A program made the position numbers and the translations under genes. Under the pieces are notes generated by a model, which was not told where the DNA came from, made no database searches, and saw nothing but the letters and a program-made list of their open reading frames with translations. From LSCE01 sp050485425 (lineage in GTDB: Bacteria > Pseudomonadota > Gammaproteobacteria > Nitrococcales > Aquisalimonadaceae), in the NCBI GenBank assembly GCA_050485425.1, contig JBJHBJ010000020.1, positions 4,368 to 68,367 on the forward strand: DNA of 64,000 nucleotides, in the 5' to 3' direction. Shown here piece by piece: positions 1-8,736 of this stretch (the stretch's first letter is position 1; each line of letters begins with the position of its first letter).

Positions 1-447
1 CTGCGTCAGCCTGCCGTGCAGCAACTGCAGCAGATGCGCGCTCTGCTGCAGCCAGTCGCGGGCGTCCTCCTCAGGGAGCAGCGAACAGAACTCCAGGAAC
101 ATCGGCAGATAGTCCGGCAGCTCGTTGGCCTCGATGTCGAAGCCGTGTTTCCGGTAGATCTCGCTGAGCTCCACCATCGCCTGCCCCCGATCCCGCGATT
201 CGCCGTGCACGTGCTCGAACAGGTGCAGGGAAAGCGCCCTGCTGCGATCGAACAGGCCGACGTATTCCGCCTGCACGTCGAACAGGTCGGCGCAGGACAG
301 GCGGTGCAGCAGATCCGCCAGCGCCCTGCGTGTACCGGAGGCAACCCGCCCGTCCCGGCCGATCAGGTCCGCCAGTTCATGGCTGTGCTGCAACACCTCC
401 TCGGTGGGATAGTGCAGCAGCACGGCCAGTGCCTTGAGCGTTCTCAT
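1..447 (-). CDS. narJ: Nitrate reductase assembly chaperone NarJ (partial)
   Basis: NarJ is a cytoplasmic chaperone that binds NarG, helps insert the molybdenum cofactor and releases the NarGH complex to membrane subunit NarI. Only the first 149 codons are present, and the 3' end runs off the left edge. The start ATG at 445-447 overlaps the narH stop by 4 bp (ATGA), with an AGGAG-like site upstream. The translation begins MRTLKALAVLLHYP and contains the family-typical segments LFEHVHGESRDRGQAM and ELPDYLP. Position after narGH fits the narGHJI order, with narI expected beyond the window. No long minus-strand open frame is listed here because the stop lies outside. Confidence 0.95.
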   Translation of the reverse strand, partial: MRTLKALAVLLHYPTEEVLQHSHELADLIGRDGRVASGTRRALADLLHRLSCADLFDVQAEYVGLFDRSRALSLHLFEHVHGESRDRGQAMVELSEIYRKHGFDIEANELPDYLPMFLEFCSLLPEEDARDWLQQSAHLLQLLHGRLTQ

Positions 448-2009
448 GACTGCTCCTCCGTATTCCGCACCTTGAACTCCACCCTGGCCGGGAACGCCCT
501 GCGCCGTGCCGGCTTGCCGCCGAAGATGTCGGTACCGGTGGAACCGCCGCTCTGGGTATGGCAGCCGTCACCGAAACTGAACCCGCAACCGGCGCGCTCG
601 CCGTAGGGATCGTCGGTGGAGAGCTCCCGGTGGCCGGTGGGGATGTCGAAGCGGTCCTCGTAGTTGGCGATGGCCATGATCCGGTACATGTCCTCCACCG
701 TGGCCTCGTCCAACCCCACCTGCTCCAGCACGCTGTGATCCGGCGCGCCTTCGATGGTCTGGCTGCGCTTGAAGCGGCGCATGGCCAGCATGCGTTCCAG
801 CGCCCGGATCACCGGCCGTTCGTCGCCGGCGGTGAGCATGTTGGCCAGGTACTTCACCGGAATGCGCAGGTTCTTGACGTTGGGGATCAGCCCGTCGTTC
901 TCCAGCACGCCGGCATCCGCCGCCGACTGGATCGGCGACAGCGGCGGGATGTACCAGACCATGGGCAGGGTGCGGTATTCCGGATGCAGCGGGAACGCCA
1001 CCTTCCAGTCCATGGCCATCTTGTAGACCGGCGAGCGCTGCGCCGCCTCCAGCCAGGACTCCGGAATCCCCTCCGCCCGGGCGGCCTTGATCACCTCCGG
1101 GTCGTGCGGGTCGAGGAATACCCGCATCTGCTGTTCGTAGAGATCCTGTTCGGACGCCGCGGACGCGGCCTCCTTGATGCGGTCCGCGTCATACAGGATC
1201 ACGCCTAGGTAGCGGATACGGCCGACACAGGTTTCCGAGCACACGGTGGGTTCACCGATCTCGATGCGCGGGAAGCAGAAGGTGCACTTCTCCGACTTTC
1301 CGGCCTGCCAGTTGTAGTAGATCTTCTTGTACGGACAACCCGAGATGCACATGCGCCAGCCGCGACACTTGTCCTGGTCGATCAGCACGATGCCGTCCTC
1401 CTCGCGCTTGTAGATCGCGCCGGAAGGACAGGACGCCACGCAGGTCGGGTTCAGGCAGTGTTCACAGAGCCGGGGCAGGTACATCATGAAGGTGTTCTCG
1501 AACTGCCCGTACATCTCCTTCTCGACGTTCTGGAAGTTGTAGTCCTTCGAGCGCTTCTCGAACTCGCCGCCGAGGATCTCCTCCCAGTTCGGCCCCCACT
1601 CGATCTTGTCCATGGGTCGCCCGGTGAGTGCCGAGAACGGCTTGGCCACCGGCTGGTGCTTCGAGTCCGGAGCGTTGTGCAGTCGCTGGTAGTCGTAGTT
1701 GAACGGCTCGTAGTACTCGTCGATGCTGGGCAGATCCGGGTTGGCGAAGATCTTCGCCAGCAGCCGCCACTTGCCGCCCGCCTTGGGCTGCAGCTTGCCG
1801 GATTTCATCGACCAGCCGCCGTTCCAGCGCTCCTGGTTCTCCCAGTCCTTCGGGTAGCCGATACCGGGCTTGGTCTCCACGTTGTTGAACCAGGCATATT
1901 CCATGCCCTCGCGGGAGGTCCATACGTTCTTGCAGGTGACAGAACAGGTGTGGCAGCCGATGCACTTGTCCAGGTTCAGCACCTTGCCGATTTGCGCGCG
2001 CACTTTCAT
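444..2009 (-). CDS. narH: Respiratory nitrate reductase beta subunit NarH
   Basis: Electron-transfer subunit of the membrane-bound nitrate reductase. It carries electrons from the NarI haems to NarG on the cytoplasmic side. The 521-residue length matches the family. Four ferredoxin-like cysteine groups are visible: the first at Cys16, 19, 22, 26 (CIGCHTCSVTC), a second CEHCLNPTCVASC near residue 183, a third with CRGWRMC where Trp replaces a Cys (typical of the [3Fe-4S] cluster in NarH), and a fourth CTFC group near residue 243. The sequence stays close to the E. coli protein along its length. It overlaps narG by 4 bp (ATGA) and narJ by 4 bp, consistent with translational coupling. Confidence 0.99.
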   Translation of the reverse strand: MKVRAQIGKVLNLDKCIGCHTCSVTCKNVWTSREGMEYAWFNNVETKPGIGYPKDWENQERWNGGWSMKSGKLQPKAGGKWRLLAKIFANPDLPSIDEYYEPFNYDYQRLHNAPDSKHQPVAKPFSALTGRPMDKIEWGPNWEEILGGEFEKRSKDYNFQNVEKEMYGQFENTFMMYLPRLCEHCLNPTCVASCPSGAIYKREEDGIVLIDQDKCRGWRMCISGCPYKKIYYNWQAGKSEKCTFCFPRIEIGEPTVCSETCVGRIRYLGVILYDADRIKEAASAASEQDLYEQQMRVFLDPHDPEVIKAARAEGIPESWLEAAQRSPVYKMAMDWKVAFPLHPEYRTLPMVWYIPPLSPIQSAADAGVLENDGLIPNVKNLRIPVKYLANMLTAGDERPVIRALERMLAMRRFKRSQTIEGAPDHSVLEQVGLDEATVEDMYRIMAIANYEDRFDIPTGHRELSTDDPYGERAGCGFSFGDGCHTQSGGSTGTDIFGGKPARRRAFPARVEFKVRNTEEQS

Positions 2010-5000
2010 GCCTGTTCCTCCGCCTGATAGATGCTCTCGTCGTCACCTTCCAGCCATTCCACGCGATCCATCTTGCGCAGCACGATGAATTCGTCGCGGT
2101 TGGAGCCAACGGTGCCGTAGTAGTTGAAGCCGTAGCTAAGCTGGGCGTAGCCCCCGATCATGTGGGTGGGCTTGAGCACGGCGCGGGTGACGGAATTGTG
2201 AATGCCGCCGCGTTCGCCGCTGATCTCCGACCCAGGGGTGTTCACCAGCTTCTCCTGGGCGTGGTACATCATCACCATGCCCTCGGGGACCCGCTGGCTC
2301 ACCACCGCCCGGGCCACCAGGGCGCCGTTGGTGTTGAAGCACTCGATCCAGTCGTTGTCGACGATGCCGGCCTTCTTCGCATCGATCTCGCTCATCCACA
2401 CGCAAGGCCCGCCGCGGGACAAGGTGAGCATCAGCAGGTTCTCGCTGTAGGTGCTGTGGATACCCCACTTCTGGTGCGGGGTGATCCAGTTCAGCACGAT
2501 CTCCTCGTTGCCGTTGCCGCGCACACCCTGGATGCTCTGCGTGGTCCGCATGTTCACCGGCGGCTTGTAGCTGACGAAGCCCTCGCCGAAGGCGCGCATC
2601 CAGCGGTGGTCCTGGTAGAGCTGCTGGCGGCCGGTCAGGGTGCGCCAGGGGATCAGCTCATGGACGTTGGTGTAGCCGGCGTTGTAGGACACGTGCTCCG
2701 ATTCCAGCCCCGACCAGGTGGGCGAGGAGATGATCTTACGCGGCTGCGAGACCACGTCGCGGAAGCGGATCTTGTCGTCCTCGCGCGGCAGCGCCAGGTG
2801 GGTGTGATCCCGGCCGGTCTGTTCGGACAGCGCCGCCCAGGCCTTCACCGCCACCTCGCCGTTGGTCTCCGGCGCCAGGCTCATGATCACCTCGGCCGCA
2901 TCGATGGCGGTGTCGATCTTCGCCAGGCCCTTGTTGGCACCGTCTTCCAGATGCCGGCCGTTCAGGTCGCCCAGCAGCTTCACCTCATGCTCGGTGTTCC
3001 AGGCGATGCCCTTGCCGCCGTTACCGACCTTCTCCATCAGCGGTCCCAGCGCGGTGAAGCGGGCATAGACATTGGGGTAGTCCCGTTCCACGGCCACCAG
3101 GTTGGGCATGGTCTTGCCCGGAATCGGCTCGCACTCGCCCTTGCGCCATTCCTGCACGTCGAAGGGCTGGGCCAGCTCGGCCGGGCTGTCGTGCAGGATC
3201 GGCAGCGCGACGATGTCGGTCTCCTTGCCCAGATGGCCCTGCACCAGTTCGCTGAAGGTACGCGCCAGCCCCTTGTAGATATCCCAGTCGGAACGGGACT
3301 CCCAGCACGGATTCACCGCCGCGCATAGCGGATGGATGAACGGGTGCATGTCCGAGGTATTGAGGTCGTTCTTCTCGTACCAGGTCGCAGTGGGCAGCAC
3401 CACGTCCGAGTACAGGCAGGTGGTGGACATGCGGAAGTCCAGGGTGACCAGCAGGTCCAGCTTGCCGTCGGTGGTCTCGTCCCGCCAGACCACTTCCTGC
3501 GGCTTCTCGGCACCCTCCTCGCCCAGGTCCTTGCCCTGCACACCGTGGGCGGTGCCCAGCAGATGCTTGAGGAAGTATTCGTGCCCCTTGCCGCTGGAAC
3601 CCAGGAGATTGGAGCGCCAGATGAACATGTTGCGCGGGAAGTTCACCGGATTGTCCGGATCCTCGCAGGCCATGGCCAGCCTGCCGCTCTTGAGCTGCTC
3701 GACCACGTAATCCTTCGGGTCCTTGCCGGCGTCGGCGGCGTCCCGCGCGATCTGCAGGGGATTGGCGCCGAGCTGCGGCGCGGACGGCAGCCAGCCCATG
3801 CGCTCGGCGCGCACGTTGAAGTCGATCAGGCTGCCCTGGAACTCCGCCGGGTCGGCCAGCGGGGACAGCATGTCCGCTACGTTCAGCTTCTCGTACCGCC
3901 ACTGGTCGGTATGTGCATAGAAGAACGACGTGGAGTTCATGTGCCGCGGCGGACGGGCCCAGTCCAGCGCAAAGGCCAGCGGCTGCCAGCCGGTCTGCGG
4001 GCGCAGCTTCTCCTGGCCCACATAGTGCGCCCAGCCGCCGCCGCTCTGGCCGACGCAGCCGCAGAACACCAGCATGTTGATGATGCCACGGTAGTTCATG
4101 TCCATGTGGTACCAGTGGTTAAGGCCGGCACCGAGGATGACCATGGACTTGCCCTGGGTCTTGTCCGCGTTGTCGGCGAACTCCCGGGCCACGGCGATGA
4201 CGCGGTCGCGCTTGACGCCCGTGATCTGTTCCTGCCAGGCCGGGGTGTACGGCATGTTGTCGTCGTAGCCGGTCGGCGTGTTCGGGCAATCAAGACCGCG
4301 GTCGACGCCGTAATGGGCAGTGATCAGATCGAACACCGAGGCGACCAGTGCCTCCTCGCCATTCGCCAGAATCACCTTGCGCACCGGTACCTTGCGGTAG
4401 ATCACCTCGTCTTGCGGGTTCGGTGTGAAGCGTCCCAGCTCATGTTCCAGGCCGCCGAAGTACGGGAAACCAACCTCGGCCACCTCATCGCGGCTGTCCA
4501 GCAGACTCAGTCGGAGCCGGGTTTCCTTTCCGTCCGCCTCTTTTTCCTCAAGGTTCCAGCGGCCGTTCTCGCCCCAGCGGAAACCGATGGAGCCGTTCGG
4601 CACCACGATGCTGTCGCTGGTCTCGTCATAGGCAAGGGTCTTCCACTCCGGGTTGTTGTCCTGGCCCAGGTTCTTGTCGAAATCCGAGGCGCGCAGGAAA
4701 CGGCCGGCCTGGTAGCCCTTGTCGGTCTTGTCCAGGCGCACCAGGCATGGCATGTCGGTGTACTTGCGGGCGTAGTCGGTGAAATAGGCACTGGGCCGGT
4801 CGACGTGGAATTCCTTCAGGATCACGTGGCCGAATGCCATTGCCAGCGCAGCGTCGGTGCCCTGCTTGGGATTCAGCCAGATGTCCCCGAACTTGGATGC
4901 CTCGGAGTAATCCGGGGTCACCGTGACGATCTTCGCGCCCTTGTAGCGCACCTCGGTCATGAAGTGCGCATCCGGGGTACGCGTCTGCGGCACGTTGGAA

Positions 5001-5761
5001 CCCCACATCATGATGAAGCCGGAGTTGTACCAATCGGCCGACTCGGGCACGTCGGTCTGCTCGCCCCAGGTCTGCGGCGAACTCGGCGGAAGGTCACAGT
5101 ACCAGTCGTAGAAGCTCATGCAGACGCCGCCCAGCAGGGACAGATAGCGGGAACCCGCGGCATAGCTGACCATGGACATGGCGGGGATCGGCGAAAAACC
5201 AATGACGCGGTCCGGACCGTACTGTTTGGCGGTGTAGACGTTGGCCGCGGCGATCAACTGGTTCACCTCCTCCCAGGTGGCGCGTACAAGCCCACCCTTG
5301 CCGCGGCGGGATTTGTAGCTGCGCCCCTTCTCCGGATCCTCGACAATCGATTCCCAGGCATCCACCGGGTCGGCGTGGACCTTGCGCGCTTCCCGCCAGA
5401 GCCGCAGCAAATGGCTGCGGATCATGGGGTGCTTCAACCGGTTCGCGCTGTAGATGTACCAGGAATAGCTTGCACCGCGGGCACAGCCGCGCGGCTCATG
5501 GTTCGGCAGGTCCGGGCGCGTGCGCGGATAGTCGGTCTGCTGGGTCTCCCAGGTCACCAGGCCGTTCTTCACATAGATCTTCCAGCTGCAGGAGCCGGTA
5601 CAGTTCACGCCGTGGGTGGAGCGCACCACCTTGTCGTGCTGCCAGCGGTGGCGGTAGGCGTCTTCCCACCGTCGCGTGTCTTCGGTGGTCACACCGTGGT
5701 TATCCGAGAACGTGCTCTCCACGCGCTGGAAAAAGGTCAGTCGGTCCAGAAAGAAGCTCAT
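2006..5761 (-). CDS. narG: Respiratory nitrate reductase alpha subunit NarG
   Basis: Catalytic subunit that reduces nitrate to nitrite at a Mo-bis-MGD centre facing the cytoplasm. The 1251 residues match family length. The N-terminal FS0 cluster ligands are visible as His50, Cys54, Cys58 and Cys93. The expected Mo ligand is Asp223 in the motif WYCDLPPSSPQTWGEQTD. There is no twin-arginine signal, as expected for the cytoplasmic Nar type rather than periplasmic Nap. The gene lies 74 bp after narK2 and overlaps narH by 4 bp. Maturation depends on bis-MGD, and mobB is encoded nearby at 11.7 kb. Confidence 0.99.
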   Translation of the reverse strand: MSFFLDRLTFFQRVESTFSDNHGVTTEDTRRWEDAYRHRWQHDKVVRSTHGVNCTGSCSWKIYVKNGLVTWETQQTDYPRTRPDLPNHEPRGCARGASYSWYIYSANRLKHPMIRSHLLRLWREARKVHADPVDAWESIVEDPEKGRSYKSRRGKGGLVRATWEEVNQLIAAANVYTAKQYGPDRVIGFSPIPAMSMVSYAAGSRYLSLLGGVCMSFYDWYCDLPPSSPQTWGEQTDVPESADWYNSGFIMMWGSNVPQTRTPDAHFMTEVRYKGAKIVTVTPDYSEASKFGDIWLNPKQGTDAALAMAFGHVILKEFHVDRPSAYFTDYARKYTDMPCLVRLDKTDKGYQAGRFLRASDFDKNLGQDNNPEWKTLAYDETSDSIVVPNGSIGFRWGENGRWNLEEKEADGKETRLRLSLLDSRDEVAEVGFPYFGGLEHELGRFTPNPQDEVIYRKVPVRKVILANGEEALVASVFDLITAHYGVDRGLDCPNTPTGYDDNMPYTPAWQEQITGVKRDRVIAVAREFADNADKTQGKSMVILGAGLNHWYHMDMNYRGIINMLVFCGCVGQSGGGWAHYVGQEKLRPQTGWQPLAFALDWARPPRHMNSTSFFYAHTDQWRYEKLNVADMLSPLADPAEFQGSLIDFNVRAERMGWLPSAPQLGANPLQIARDAADAGKDPKDYVVEQLKSGRLAMACEDPDNPVNFPRNMFIWRSNLLGSSGKGHEYFLKHLLGTAHGVQGKDLGEEGAEKPQEVVWRDETTDGKLDLLVTLDFRMSTTCLYSDVVLPTATWYEKNDLNTSDMHPFIHPLCAAVNPCWESRSDWDIYKGLARTFSELVQGHLGKETDIVALPILHDSPAELAQPFDVQEWRKGECEPIPGKTMPNLVAVERDYPNVYARFTALGPLMEKVGNGGKGIAWNTEHEVKLLGDLNGRHLEDGANKGLAKIDTAIDAAEVIMSLAPETNGEVAVKAWAALSEQTGRDHTHLALPREDDKIRFRDVVSQPRKIISSPTWSGLESEHVSYNAGYTNVHELIPWRTLTGRQQLYQDHRWMRAFGEGFVSYKPPVNMRTTQSIQGVRGNGNEEIVLNWITPHQKWGIHSTYSENLLMLTLSRGGPCVWMSEIDAKKAGIVDNDWIECFNTNGALVARAVVSQRVPEGMVMMYHAQEKLVNTPGSEISGERGGIHNSVTRAVLKPTHMIGGYAQLSYGFNYYGTVGSNRDEFIVLRKMDRVEWLEGDDESIYQAEEQA

Positions 5762-5835
5762 GATGCTGTCCTCGTTTGGTCAGTCATTTCTTGGCTCAGA
5801 GGCCTGTGCATGCATCCGCGCGCTGCGCTGCCGCC

Positions 5836-7251
5836 CTAACACGGCACTTCCGCATTGCGCCTGGAGTAGTACCACCAGGTGATCACCAGGCAGCTCGCGT
5901 AGAAGACGACGAACGTCCACAGCGCAGCGCTGACGCTGCCGGTGGCTGCGATGGAGGTTCCGAATCCCCGGGGGATGAAGAAACCGCCGTACGCGCCGAT
6001 GGCCGAGGTGAACCCGAGCACGGCCGCCCCTTCCTTGTTGCCGCGCGCCAGCGCCTCACGCTGGGATTCCGCATCCGGGCCGGCATCGCGCTGGGCCTCG
6101 GTGGTGAAGATCACCGGGATCATCCGGAACGTGGAGCCATTGCCGATGCCGGTGGTGGCGAACAGCACCATGAACATCACCAGGAAACCCCAGAAGTTGC
6201 CTGCACCCAGCTCGGAGGGCAGGAACCACATCACGCCGAGCACGGCCAGCGCCATGACCACGAAGTTCCAGAAGGTCACCCGAGCGCCGCCGAGCTTGTC
6301 GGACAGCCAGCCGCCCAGCGGCCGGATCAATGCGCCCACCAGCGGCCCGAGGAATGCAAACTGGGTGCCGTCCACCTGCGGAAACTGGCTGTTGATCAGC
6401 ATCGGGAATGCCGCGGAATAGCCGATGAACGAACCGAAGGTCCCCAGATAGAGCCAGCACATCAGCCAGTTGTGCTTGCGCCGGAAGATCACCGCCTGTT
6501 CGCTGAACGAGGCCTTGGCGTTGGCGATGTCATGCATGCCGAACCAGGCCGCCACGGTGGCCAGCAGGATGAACGGCGCCCAGACGAAACCGGCGTTCTG
6601 CAACCACAGGGAGGTGCCGGCGTCCGTGGTGGCCGGCGAACCGGACAGGGCGCCGAACACGCTGACGGTGATGACCAACGGCACGACGAACTGCATCAGG
6701 CTGACGCCGAGGTTGCCCAGGCCGGCGTTCAGGCCCAGCGCGGTGCCCTTCTCCTGTTTCGGGAAGAAGAACGAGATGTTCGCCATGCTGGAGGCGAAAT
6801 TGCCGCCGCCGAAGCCGCAGAGCACGGCCAGGCCGATCATCACCCAGTACGGCGTCTCCGGGTTCTGCACCGCGAAACCGATGCCCAGGGCGGGAATCAG
6901 CAGCGAGGCGGTGCTCAGGGCGGTCCAGCGGCGCCCGCCGAAGATGGGCACCATGAAGGAGTAGAAAATGCGCAGCGTCGCGCCTGACAGCGCCGGCAGC
7001 GCCGCCAGCCAGAACAGCTGGTTGGTGCTGTAGTCGAAGCCGGCCTGCGGCAGCTTCACCGCGGTGACACTCCAGATCATCCACACCGCAAAGGCCAGCA
7101 GCAGGCAGGGAATGGAGATCCAGAGATTGCGGTTGGCGATGCGCTTGCCTTCCCGCTCCCAGTAACCCGCATCCTCGGGGTTCCAGTTGTGCAGCACGTA
7201 GCCCTCCCGGTACGGAGCGCTCTGGTTCTCGTGATTCATCGTCTTTTCCAT
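5836..7251 (-). CDS. narK2: Nitrate/nitrite transporter, NarK2 type
   Basis: Major facilitator transporter of 471 residues with about 12 membrane segments, resembling E. coli NarK (nitrate/nitrite exchange). The N-terminus carries the NarK2-type leader with LHNWNPEDAGYWE before the first helix, and glycine-rich NNP-family signatures are present (GFGGGNFASSMANISFFFP and a second near GIGNGSTFRMIP). The start at 7251 is preceded by a GGAG site 8 nt upstream. It follows narK1 by 14 bp and precedes narG by 74 bp, so it probably sits in one narK1K2GHJI transcript. Likely role: nitrite export coupled to nitrate import once respiration is running. Confidence 0.95.
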   Translation of the reverse strand: MEKTMNHENQSAPYREGYVLHNWNPEDAGYWEREGKRIANRNLWISIPCLLLAFAVWMIWSVTAVKLPQAGFDYSTNQLFWLAALPALSGATLRIFYSFMVPIFGGRRWTALSTASLLIPALGIGFAVQNPETPYWVMIGLAVLCGFGGGNFASSMANISFFFPKQEKGTALGLNAGLGNLGVSLMQFVVPLVITVSVFGALSGSPATTDAGTSLWLQNAGFVWAPFILLATVAAWFGMHDIANAKASFSEQAVIFRRKHNWLMCWLYLGTFGSFIGYSAAFPMLINSQFPQVDGTQFAFLGPLVGALIRPLGGWLSDKLGGARVTFWNFVVMALAVLGVMWFLPSELGAGNFWGFLVMFMVLFATTGIGNGSTFRMIPVIFTTEAQRDAGPDAESQREALARGNKEGAAVLGFTSAIGAYGGFFIPRGFGTSIAATGSVSAALWTFVVFYASCLVITWWYYSRRNAEVPC

Positions 7252-7265
7252 GGTTGCGCTCCGGC

Positions 7266-8543
7266 TCAGAGAGTCTTGTCAGCCACCAGGGCGTCTTCCT
7301 CACCATGCCGGATACGGTCGAGCATCACGGCACGGCGTTCGGTCCACCACATCCAGATCAGCGAGACGCCGGTGACCCCGAACAGCAGCATGAACACGGT
7401 GCTGGAGACGCCGGTGATGTCGACCAGGGCGCCGAACATGATCGGCAGCAGGAAACCGCCCAGGCCGCCGGCCAGACCGACGATGCCGGAAACCACGCCG
7501 ATGTTGCGGTCGTAGTCGTCCGAGATGTACTTGAAGACCGAGGCCTTCCCCACACCCCAGGCAATGCCCACCACGAACAGCAGCGCGGTGAACAGCCAGA
7601 CATTGACGCCGAACGAGAAGGCGATCATGTCGCCGTCGCGGGTCTGGATCGCGTACCGGGTGTACGGATAGGACATGACGAACAGGCAGGCGAAGCTCGA
7701 CCACATGCACCACCAGGTCACGGTGTGCGCACCGAAGCGGTCGGACAGCCAGCCGCCGAAGGCGCGGACGACGCCTGACGGCAGCACGAAGATGGTGGCG
7801 ATCAATGCGGCCAGTTGCAGGCCGACGCCGTATTCATAGATGTAGTAGCGGGTCAGGTACAGCGACAGCGCCACATAGCCACCGAACACCACCGAGTAGT
7901 ACTGGCAGTACTTCCACACCTTGGGATCCCGCAACACGGCGAGCTGCTCGCGGAAGGTGGCCTGCCCCACCCTGGCCCGTTCCGGCTCCGGATAGCTGAA
8001 GATCCAGAACAGCAGGACGGTGATCAGCATGGCCACGGCATACACGCTGGGCACCGCCGTCCAGCCCCAGACCACGACCAGCGTCGGCGCCACATACTTG
8101 GTCAGCGCGGCACCGGCATTACCGGCCCCGAAGATGCCCATGGCAAAGCCCTGCCGCTCCCTCGGGAAGAACCGCGCGGTATAGGCGATACCAACCGAGA
8201 AGGTGCCGCCGGCCAGACCGATGAATGCACCCAGCACCAGCAGTTGCCAGTACGTGGTCGCGAACTGCACCAGGTAGATGGGGATGACCGTGGCCAGCAT
8301 GGTCACGGCGAACACCGGCCGCCCGCCGATACGGTCTGCCCACATGCCCAGTGGCAGACGCGCGAGGGAACCGGTCAGTATGGGAATGGCGGTCAGGATG
8401 CCGAACTGCGTTTCGTTCAGTCCCAGCTCGGCGGCGATGGGGTTACCAATCACGCCGAACATCACCCACACTGCAAAGCAGATGGTGAACGCACCTGTGC
8501 TTGCGGTAAGGACGGAGAGCTGCCTTGTTCTATCCGATGTCAT
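7266..8543 (-). CDS. narK1: Nitrate transporter, NarK1 type
   Basis: MFS nitrate transporter of 425 residues from the preferred start (MTSDRTRQ). NarK1-type proteins are thought to be nitrate/proton symporters that start uptake before nitrite accumulates. The NNP signature GLAGGTFSVGIAYTARFFP and a second glycine-rich stretch GLAGGLGGFLLP are visible. The frame is open to 8615, but I chose ATG 8541-8543 because an AGGAG site lies 8 nt upstream and because the longer form would run into an FNR box at 8602-8615. First gene of the nar operon. Separate adjacent narK1 and narK2 genes, rather than one fused gene, are known in denitrifiers. Confidence 0.95.
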   Translation of the reverse strand: MTSDRTRQLSVLTASTGAFTICFAVWVMFGVIGNPIAAELGLNETQFGILTAIPILTGSLARLPLGMWADRIGGRPVFAVTMLATVIPIYLVQFATTYWQLLVLGAFIGLAGGTFSVGIAYTARFFPRERQGFAMGIFGAGNAGAALTKYVAPTLVVVWGWTAVPSVYAVAMLITVLLFWIFSYPEPERARVGQATFREQLAVLRDPKVWKYCQYYSVVFGGYVALSLYLTRYYIYEYGVGLQLAALIATIFVLPSGVVRAFGGWLSDRFGAHTVTWWCMWSSFACLFVMSYPYTRYAIQTRDGDMIAFSFGVNVWLFTALLFVVGIAWGVGKASVFKYISDDYDRNIGVVSGIVGLAGGLGGFLLPIMFGALVDITGVSSTVFMLLFGVTGVSLIWMWWTERRAVMLDRIRHGEEDALVADKTL

Positions 8544-8601
8544 GGAATCCGCTCCTGGAAATTCATGACGCCGAAAGTACGGCTGGTAACCCGGCGCTCT
8601 C

Positions 8602-8615
8602 TTGATCCTAGTCAA
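8602..8615 (-). promoter_or_regulatory. FNR-type box upstream of narK1
   Basis: On the minus strand the site reads TTGAC-TAGG-ATCAA, one mismatch from the FNR consensus TTGAT-N4-ATCAA. Its centre (about 8608.5) is 41.5 bp from a putative start site near 8567, with a weak TACTTT -10 just upstream, which is the classical class II activator geometry. This would give a leader of about 24 nt before narK1. A heptamer TACCACT, matching the NarL site pattern, lies on the minus strand at 8662-8668. The boxes are read directly; regulation is inferred. Confidence 0.7.
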
Positions 8616-8736
8616 GAAATAAATTGCATTTAATCGCCTAGAATCAGTGGCATATATCGAAAGTGGTAGTTACTGAAAAAAACTAAACCATTGTAATCAA
8701 TGGGAAACCTGCTCATCGGCCATAGAGGTTTTTTCT

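Noticed and set aside
2162..5839. Long plus-strand open frames opposite narG (388 and 835 codons)
   Set aside because: They lack family features, have the composition of antisense frames in high-GC DNA, and lie opposite a clearly coding NarG.
8691..8700. TTGTAATCAA as a second FNR box
   Set aside because: The half-sites are separated by 2 bp, not 4, so it does not fit the consensus.
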